From: Frankiaceae bacterium
Lineage (GTDB): Bacteria; Actinomycetota; Actinomycetes; JAVEEJ01
Direction: 5' to 3'
DNA length: 9,681 nucleotides
NCBI GenBank assembly: GCA_030840515.1
Contig: JAVEEJ010000282.1
Location: 1-9,681, forward strand
The notes under the pieces were generated by a model, which was not told the DNA's origin, did no database searches, and saw only the letters and a list, made by a program, of their open reading frames with translations. The translations under genes were made by a program, and so were the position numbers. Of this stretch, positions 5,471 through 9,681 are shown piece after piece. How positions within the stretch are numbered: position 1 is the stretch's first letter; every line of letters starts with the position of its first letter.

Positions 5471-7284
5471 GGCCGCACCACCTCGTAGACCTGCACGCCG
5501 TAGGGCTCCAGCCGCACGATGCCGTCGCTCACGGTCTCCTCGCGCCAGCGGCCGATCAACATGGCCCCACCGGTGTCGACCTTCGCCTCGATCGCGTCGC
5601 CGCTCGCGTTGTGCGCGACGAGCACCTCGCGTCGCTCACTCGAGAGCGCACACAGATCCAACGCGGGGTCCTCGCGACGCCAGCGCGGCACCGGGATGAG
5701 CTGGCTCACGTCATCGGCCGCGACCCCGAAGCCCAACCCGACCGGACCGGCGACCACCAGGGCGCCCGAGTCCTGCAGCGCCTGGCGCACCTCCGGAGAG
5801 ACACCCCCGATGTTGGGCAGCAGGATCGTCTCGTAGCGACTCAGATCCAGGGGCAGGCAGTCCGTCGACGCATGGTCGACGTCGACCCCCTCGGTGTCGA
5901 GCGCGGCGCGGGCTGAGCGCTCCCACGCGTCGGCTGCCTGACGTTGCGGGTCGTGGCCTTCGAACAGGCGCGGGTCGATCGGCAGCACCTGGCGAAACGG
6001 AGGGACCAGGTCACCGCGCACTGCTCGCGAGGCAAAGCGCCGCTGGTCGTCGCGGTTCTCCAGCAACAGCACCTTGGGTTCACGGCGCAGGGACGACCAG
6101 TCGAGCTCCTTCATCAGCGCGAGAGCGCGCTGCACGATCGTGGCCAGGGGCTCGTTGCGACGACCCGTGGCGTCAACGGGGGCGCCGTACCAGCGGTCAC
6201 GTGCCACGGCCATGAAGACGTTGATCGCGCGCACACCGCCGGACAGCGCACGCCACAGCGTGTGCTCGAAGTCGGCGGGCACGACCTCCATCGGGAGCAG
6301 CCACGGCAGCGTCAGCCAGCCCACCCCGGCCTCGGCGAGGTAGGCCATCGTCGTACTCGCATCCAGATGCCGGGCGTAGTCGCGCACGTAGCGCCCGCCC
6401 ATGCGCGTGGCGTACACGTCGCCGGCAGCGATGTCGACTGCGCCGCTCCGCTCGAGGGCGCCGGTGCCGATCGGCGTGGTGAGGCGGGGGTAGTCGTTGT
6501 GCACCTGCAGCACGCGGTCGAAGCCGGTTTCGCGCTGCATCCGAGCGAGAGTGCGCAGCGACTCACGCAGGTGCACCTCGCGGAAGCGGACCCACTCGAC
6601 GCGGGCGTCCTCGTCCTCGCCGTGCCATCCACGGGGGGCCGGCACGCCGGGGTGGGCGGCGTTCCACTGGGCGAGCGTGTCCGGGTGGTAGTCCATCGCG
6701 AACGCGTGGTGTTGGAAGTGGTAGCCCATCTCGTTGTCGACGTGCACCGCGACGATCGGGCCGTCGGGCCACTGCAACGGCGCAAGCACCTCGGCCACGG
6801 CGTCATACCAGCGGCCGATCTCGTGCAAGGTCTGCCGTGAGCCGAAGCTCGGCATGGTCGCGTGGTGCACGCTCGTCGGCAGCAGGTAGGGCCGGCCGTC
6901 CGGTCGCAGCGCCTGGCAGCGCGGGTCATCGAGGACGCGCCGCGGCCAGCCGGAGTCCTCGAGCTCGGCACCCGCGTTGGGCCCGATGCGGGCGGTCATG
7001 ACGAGGCCGCGGTCGTGCGCGAGCCGAGCGAAGCGGGCGATGTCGAGCGAGCCGGTGGCGAAGTCGAAGCTGCCGTCAGCCTGCTCGTAGCGCGACCACG
7101 GGACGTAGGCCGAGACCGCCGTGAAGCCTAGCTCGACGAGGGTGTCGAGGATCCGTGGCCAGTCGTCCGGATCGAGCCGCCAGGTGTGGCACTCGGCGGA
7201 GAGCCAGGGCACGTGTACGCCGTCGAGCAGCAGGCCGCGCGCGTCGAACCCGACTCGCCTGCTCGCGCCAGGATCCGGGCTCAC
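5467..7284 (-). CDS. Clan GH-A glycoside hydrolase, beta-galactosidase-like (GH35/GH42-like)
   Basis: A 605-residue predicted retaining glycosidase. The N-terminal TIM barrel (about 15-390) opens with GVHVPWLSAECHTWRL and continues with AVSAYVPWSRYEQADGSFDF, matching the strand-2 region of GH35/GH42 enzymes. TARIGPNAGAE (97-107) matches the GH35 RxGPY segment. Glu185 in VHVDNEMG is the likely acid/base, following the clan GH-A Asn-Glu rule. Glu318 in YLAEAGVGW is the likely nucleophile. Residues about 405-525 (KVLLLEN, then LLPNIGGVSPEV and VVAGPVGLG) look like the GATase-like trimerisation domain of GH42. A short beta-rich domain (540-605) closes the protein. There is no signal peptide, so it should act inside the cell on an imported glycoside. 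The start is GTG 7284, overlapping the TGA of the binding-protein gene, with a weak ribosome site. Family membership between GH35, GH42 and a related unnamed group is not settled, and the sugar specificity is unknown. Confidence 0.82.
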   Translation of the reverse strand: MSPDPGASRRVGFDARGLLLDGVHVPWLSAECHTWRLDPDDWPRILDTLVELGFTAVSAYVPWSRYEQADGSFDFATGSLDIARFARLAHDRGLVMTARIGPNAGAELEDSGWPRRVLDDPRCQALRPDGRPYLLPTSVHHATMPSFGSRQTLHEIGRWYDAVAEVLAPLQWPDGPIVAVHVDNEMGYHFQHHAFAMDYHPDTLAQWNAAHPGVPAPRGWHGEDEDARVEWVRFREVHLRESLRTLARMQRETGFDRVLQVHNDYPRLTTPIGTGALERSGAVDIAAGDVYATRMGGRYVRDYARHLDASTTMAYLAEAGVGWLTLPWLLPMEVVPADFEHTLWRALSGGVRAINVFMAVARDRWYGAPVDATGRRNEPLATIVQRALALMKELDWSSLRREPKVLLLENRDDQRRFASRAVRGDLVPPFRQVLPIDPRLFEGHDPQRQAADAWERSARAALDTEGVDVDHASTDCLPLDLSRYETILLPNIGGVSPEVRQALQDSGALVVAGPVGLGFGVAADDVSQLIPVPRWRREDPALDLCALSSERREVLVAHNASGDAIEAKVDTGGAMLIGRWREETVSDGIVRLEPYGVQVYEVVRP

Positions 7285-9026
7285 CCGTAGCGCCCGCAGG
7301 CCTCGGTGCCGATCCGGTTGTCGATCGCCGCGGTGTAGCTGCCGAGCGTGAAGCGGTGGCCATGACCCAGGTAGCAGTACGAGCTGGGGGAGGCGTACTC
7401 GGAGTCCGCTGTCCCAGGGCTCAGCCAGATCACCGACGCATCCGCGATGTAGCTGTGCTGACCGGGGTGAACAGTGACCTTGCCCTCGGTGTGCCCGGGT
7501 ACGCTCGGGTTGGGGTAGACCCCTGGATCCTGTGCCTCAGCGACCTCCTTCCACGTCCACACCTCGCTGGTGCCTTGCAGGCCCGCCGCGAAACTCTTCG
7601 CGGTGAGGTGGGGCCCCGCCATCTGCAGACCGCTGAACAACGTCAGAAGGGGCTTGTAGAGGTACAGCGCGTTGTCGTAGCTCAGGTGCGCATACGGGTA
7701 GTTGTACGTCGGGTCGCCCTCGGCGATCGCCGGATACCAGTCCTCTTCCTTGGGGTGGATGAACCGGTTGTAGAGGCTGACTCCGAAGACGTGCGGGAGT
7801 TGGTCGCTGGGCAGCGTGGCTGCGTACTGGTCCACGTCGTTGTAGAAGTAGGACGAGAGCATGAGCTCCGGCTGGTAACCCTGTCCGGAGGCGTACTGCG
7901 CGATCTGCTTGGTCGTGTCGACGTGGGTCAGCACGACGAGGCTGGTGACGCCCTCCCGGCTCATCCGGCCGAGGGCTGTGTTCACCTGCTGGATGCTCTC
8001 CTGCGTGTAGCCCTGTCCGCCCGGACCCCCGTCACTCGCCAAGGTGACGCCGGCGAGGTCGGCGTCGATCCCGCACCGGTTGAACGTGCTCTTGAGCGCA
8101 TCCAGATTTGGCTCTGGTGAGTCTGTGTAGGTGTTGTAGAAGACCCCGAACTTCCGTGTCTGGCCCGACAGCGCAGAGCCGGCATGCGACGCGGGGCGTC
8201 CCCGGAGCGCGCACGCCAACTCAGCGCTGTGGCGCTGGCCGACGTCGAAGGTGGGAAGGAAGGACCACTCGTAGGGGTGGTGCTTCGCCATATCGGTCTC
8301 GGTCGAGATGGTCATCCGGTTGGCCACGCTGACCACGCCGCGACGCGCGAGCTCGTCGTAGTAGTAGCCCTCGCGGCCTTTCGTGTCGCAGAAGCCGACT
8401 GCCGCGAAGATCCCCGCGTCCGCGTTGGTCTTCGCGGTGTTGCGCATCGACTGGGGCGAGCCTCCGAAGCAGCCCTCGGTCTTCTGCGAGACGACGACGT
8501 TGCGCCCGTAGAGGTTGAAGTGGGAGTTGAAGTACCTGACCAAGGCGTTCCCCTGCGCCGCGTCATCGGTGATCAGGGAGATCGTGATGCTGTTCGCGTC
8601 GACACCAGTGGCGGTCTCGCCGCCGTTCTCTCCGGAGCTGATGTCACGCGTTACGCACGGAGGGGACTCGGGGTCAGGCGTCTGCCGCGGCGGCGAGCCG
8701 TAGCAAGGATTGGTTCCCGGCGGCAACTGCTTCTCGTCGCCGCCGGACGCCGAGGGACGCGGCGACGGAGTCTGTCGACCCGTCCCTGTGCCCGTCCCCT
8801 GGTGGTCGCCCTTGCCGCCCTTGCCCGTGTTGTCGCCCTGTTGGCTGACCTGCTGCGGAGGCGGGTCCTTGATCGGCGCAACGGCCGACGGCGCGTACTC
8901 GGCCGTCGGCGGTGGCGGCGGCTGGGCAGGGCTGAAGGCCGAGGCGACCAGCGCCACCAGCACCGCGGCGCAGGCCGCGAAGACGAAGCCCGGAAGCCGC
9001 CCGAGTCGGTCGCTGCGCTTGGTCAC
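7281..9026 (-). CDS. Membrane-anchored or secreted periplasmic-binding-like protein (type 1 fold)
   Basis: A 581-residue extracytoplasmic protein. Residues 1-13 are basic (MTKRSDRLGR), 14-31 form one hydrophobic segment, and ASA at 28-30 could be a signal-peptidase I site. There is no lipobox, as Cys19 sits inside the hydrophobic stretch. Residues 32 to about 125 are a low-complexity Pro/Gly/Gln/Ser linker. From about 145 the sequence (NSITISLITDDAAQGNA, then RNVVVSQKTEGCF and AAVGFCDT) resembles the two-lobed type 1 periplasmic-binding fold of branched-chain amino-acid and amide ABC transporters. Later parts (KFGVFYNTYTDS, TSLVVLTHVD, ELMLSSYFYND) fit the second lobe. Eight Cys lie outside the membrane segment (108, 124, 186, 213, 272, 318, 551, 577), enough for four disulfides. 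The protein is longer than most such binding proteins because of the linker. It would bind a ligand outside the cell. No permease or ATPase gene is in the window, so it may serve as a sensor or work with a transporter encoded elsewhere. Confidence 0.8.
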   Translation of the reverse strand: MTKRSDRLGRLPGFVFAACAAVLVALVASAFSPAQPPPPPTAEYAPSAVAPIKDPPPQQVSQQGDNTGKGGKGDHQGTGTGTGRQTPSPRPSASGGDEKQLPPGTNPCYGSPPRQTPDPESPPCVTRDISSGENGGETATGVDANSITISLITDDAAQGNALVRYFNSHFNLYGRNVVVSQKTEGCFGGSPQSMRNTAKTNADAGIFAAVGFCDTKGREGYYYDELARRGVVSVANRMTISTETDMAKHHPYEWSFLPTFDVGQRHSAELACALRGRPASHAGSALSGQTRKFGVFYNTYTDSPEPNLDALKSTFNRCGIDADLAGVTLASDGGPGGQGYTQESIQQVNTALGRMSREGVTSLVVLTHVDTTKQIAQYASGQGYQPELMLSSYFYNDVDQYAATLPSDQLPHVFGVSLYNRFIHPKEEDWYPAIAEGDPTYNYPYAHLSYDNALYLYKPLLTLFSGLQMAGPHLTAKSFAAGLQGTSEVWTWKEVAEAQDPGVYPNPSVPGHTEGKVTVHPGQHSYIADASVIWLSPGTADSEYASPSSYCYLGHGHRFTLGSYTAAIDNRIGTEACGRYG

Positions 9027-9681
9027 GCGCTCACCCCGCGCGTCAGCGGTCCCGGCACCTGCGCGTGGAAGGCGACGTGGTCCGCGACGTGCGCTGCCCA
9101 GTAACCCCAGTCGTGCGCGCCGGGGTGCTCGGCGTACCCGTGCTCCACTCCCAGGTCCGACAGCTGCGCGTGCATCGCGCGCGACTGGTCGATCAGCCCG
9201 TCGTCAGTGCCGCAGTCGAGCGCGAAGCGCGTCTGCCCCCGGCGGGCCGGGTCACCGATCAGCCGACGGGGGTCGTGGGCGTGCATGCCCTCATCGTCCC
9301 CCCACATCCGCGACGCCGCGTGGGGGACGTAGCCGAAGAGCCGCTCGGGGTTGAAGAACGGGCTTGTCGCCGTGGCCGAGGAGAAGGTCCCGGGTCGGCG
9401 CAGCGCCAGGGTGAACGCGCCGTACCCGCCCATGGACAAACCGGTCACCCAGCGCTCGTCGGAGACGGGAAGCGCCCCAGCGGCCCAGGGCAGCAGCTCG
9501 TCGAGCAGGAAGGTCTCGGCCTTCGTTGTCCCGTCGACCCAGTCGCAGTAGCCGGACCCCTGCTCAGCGCCTGTGTCGCTCGGCATGATCAGGATCGGGG
9601 GGCGGTCCAAGCCCAGTGCCTGCACGGCCGCCGGTGCACGGGCTGGCAGCCCCCATCCGGGCCCGCCGGAGGCGTGGACGC
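9023..9681 (-). CDS. Esterase D / antigen-85-like serine hydrolase (5' partial)
   Basis: The frame is open to the right edge, so the start lies outside the window. GTG 9625 is not needed as a start, because the codons before it (HASGGPGWGLPARAP) also read as protein. It belongs to the putative esterase family (PF00756 type), which includes S-formylglutathione hydrolase, enterochelin esterase and mycolyltransferases. The nucleophile Ser is in GLSMGGYGA (codon 9434-9436). The acid is probably the first Asp of CGTDDGLID (codon 9203-9205), and the His is in GAHDWGYW (codon 9113-9115). ETFLLDELLPW and PGTFSSATATSPFF are also typical of the family. It should cleave, or transfer, an acyl ester. A signal peptide cannot be judged without the N-terminus. 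Its stop overlaps the start of the binding-protein gene. Only an N-terminal part of unknown length is missing. Confidence 0.88.
   Translation of the reverse strand, partial: VHASGGPGWGLPARAPAAVQALGLDRPPILIMPSDTGAEQGSGYCDWVDGTTKAETFLLDELLPWAAGALPVSDERWVTGLSMGGYGAFTLALRRPGTFSSATATSPFFNPERLFGYVPHAASRMWGDDEGMHAHDPRRLIGDPARRGQTRFALDCGTDDGLIDQSRAMHAQLSDLGVEHGYAEHPGAHDWGYWAAHVADHVAFHAQVPGPLTRGVSA

Larger units (their letters stand above)
3978..9681 (-). other. Predicted five-gene operon with GTGA-overlapping junctions
   Basis: Five minus-strand genes follow one another without any gap. The stop TGA of each gene overlaps the GTG start of the next in the same four bases, GTGA, read on the minus strand at 9026-9023, 7284-7281, 5470-5467 and 4829-4826. 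This implies a single transcript and coupled translation. The promoter lies to the right of the window, and the convergent gap at 3869-3977 marks the operon's end. All five products are therefore expected to be made together. Confidence 0.88.

Noticed and set aside
5944..6840. 298-codon plus-strand frame across the glycoside hydrolase
   Set aside because: No motif, shadow-type composition, and the opposite strand encodes a recognisable glycosidase over the same bases.
8680..8940. Repetitive GC-rich tract that might be a tandem DNA repeat
   Set aside because: It is explained by a low-complexity Pro/Gly/Ser protein linker; no unit repeats regularly at the DNA level.
8970..8972. Cys19 of the binding protein as a possible lipobox cysteine
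   Set aside because: The preceding residues (FAA) are a poor lipobox, and the hydrophobic stretch continues for about ten residues after the Cys, so lipid modification there is unlikely.
8184..9104. 306-codon plus-strand frame across the binding-protein gene
   Set aside because: Arg/Val/Gly-rich shadow of the opposite strand, with no ribosome site or family similarity.
9623..9625. GTG 9625 as the start of the esterase
   Set aside because: The frame stays open to the window edge with protein-like codons, and the family needs additional N-terminal strands before this point.

Overview
The window is very GC-rich, and its coding strands strongly prefer G or C at third codon positions. Four of the five tightly packed minus-strand genes start with GTG, and the start of the fifth lies outside the window. 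Together with a class III nucleotidyl cyclase, this points to a high-GC actinobacterium; the genus cannot be named from this sequence. No tRNA, rRNA, CRISPR array, insertion sequence or phage gene was seen.

Left edge (1-253): a degraded C-terminal piece of an FMN-dependent alpha-hydroxy-acid dehydrogenase lies on the minus strand. It is cut off on its N-terminal side and carries a one-base frameshift. Next to it, a short plus-strand reading frame ends at 253, with its stop interleaved with the stop of the next gene. This looks like a rearrangement scar.

Middle (250-3868): a zinc-dependent medium-chain alcohol/polyol dehydrogenase (minus strand) diverges across about 49 bp from a plus-strand pair. 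That pair is a class III adenylate cyclase with an N-terminal regulatory region and, 12 bp downstream, a CocE/NonD-type alpha/beta hydrolase. The close spacing suggests co-transcription.

Convergent gap (3869-3977): this holds a small perfect hairpin and an imperfect tandem duplication of about 20 bp. It separates the plus-strand pair from the minus-strand operon.

Right part (3978-9681, minus strand, transcribed right to left): a five-gene operon whose four junctions are all exactly the four bases GTGA. In order of transcription it encodes an esterase D/antigen-85-like serine hydrolase (5' end outside the window), a membrane-anchored or secreted type 1 periplasmic-binding-like protein, a clan GH-A glycoside hydrolase resembling GH35/GH42, an unrecognised 214-residue protein, and a PhyH-type Fe(II)/2-oxoglutarate dioxygenase. 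A reasonable inference is uptake or sensing of an extracellular ligand followed by cytoplasmic hydrolysis and oxidation of a glycoside or ester compound. No permease, regulator or known pathway marker is in view, so the substrate is unknown. This operon is the best candidate in the window for an undescribed system.
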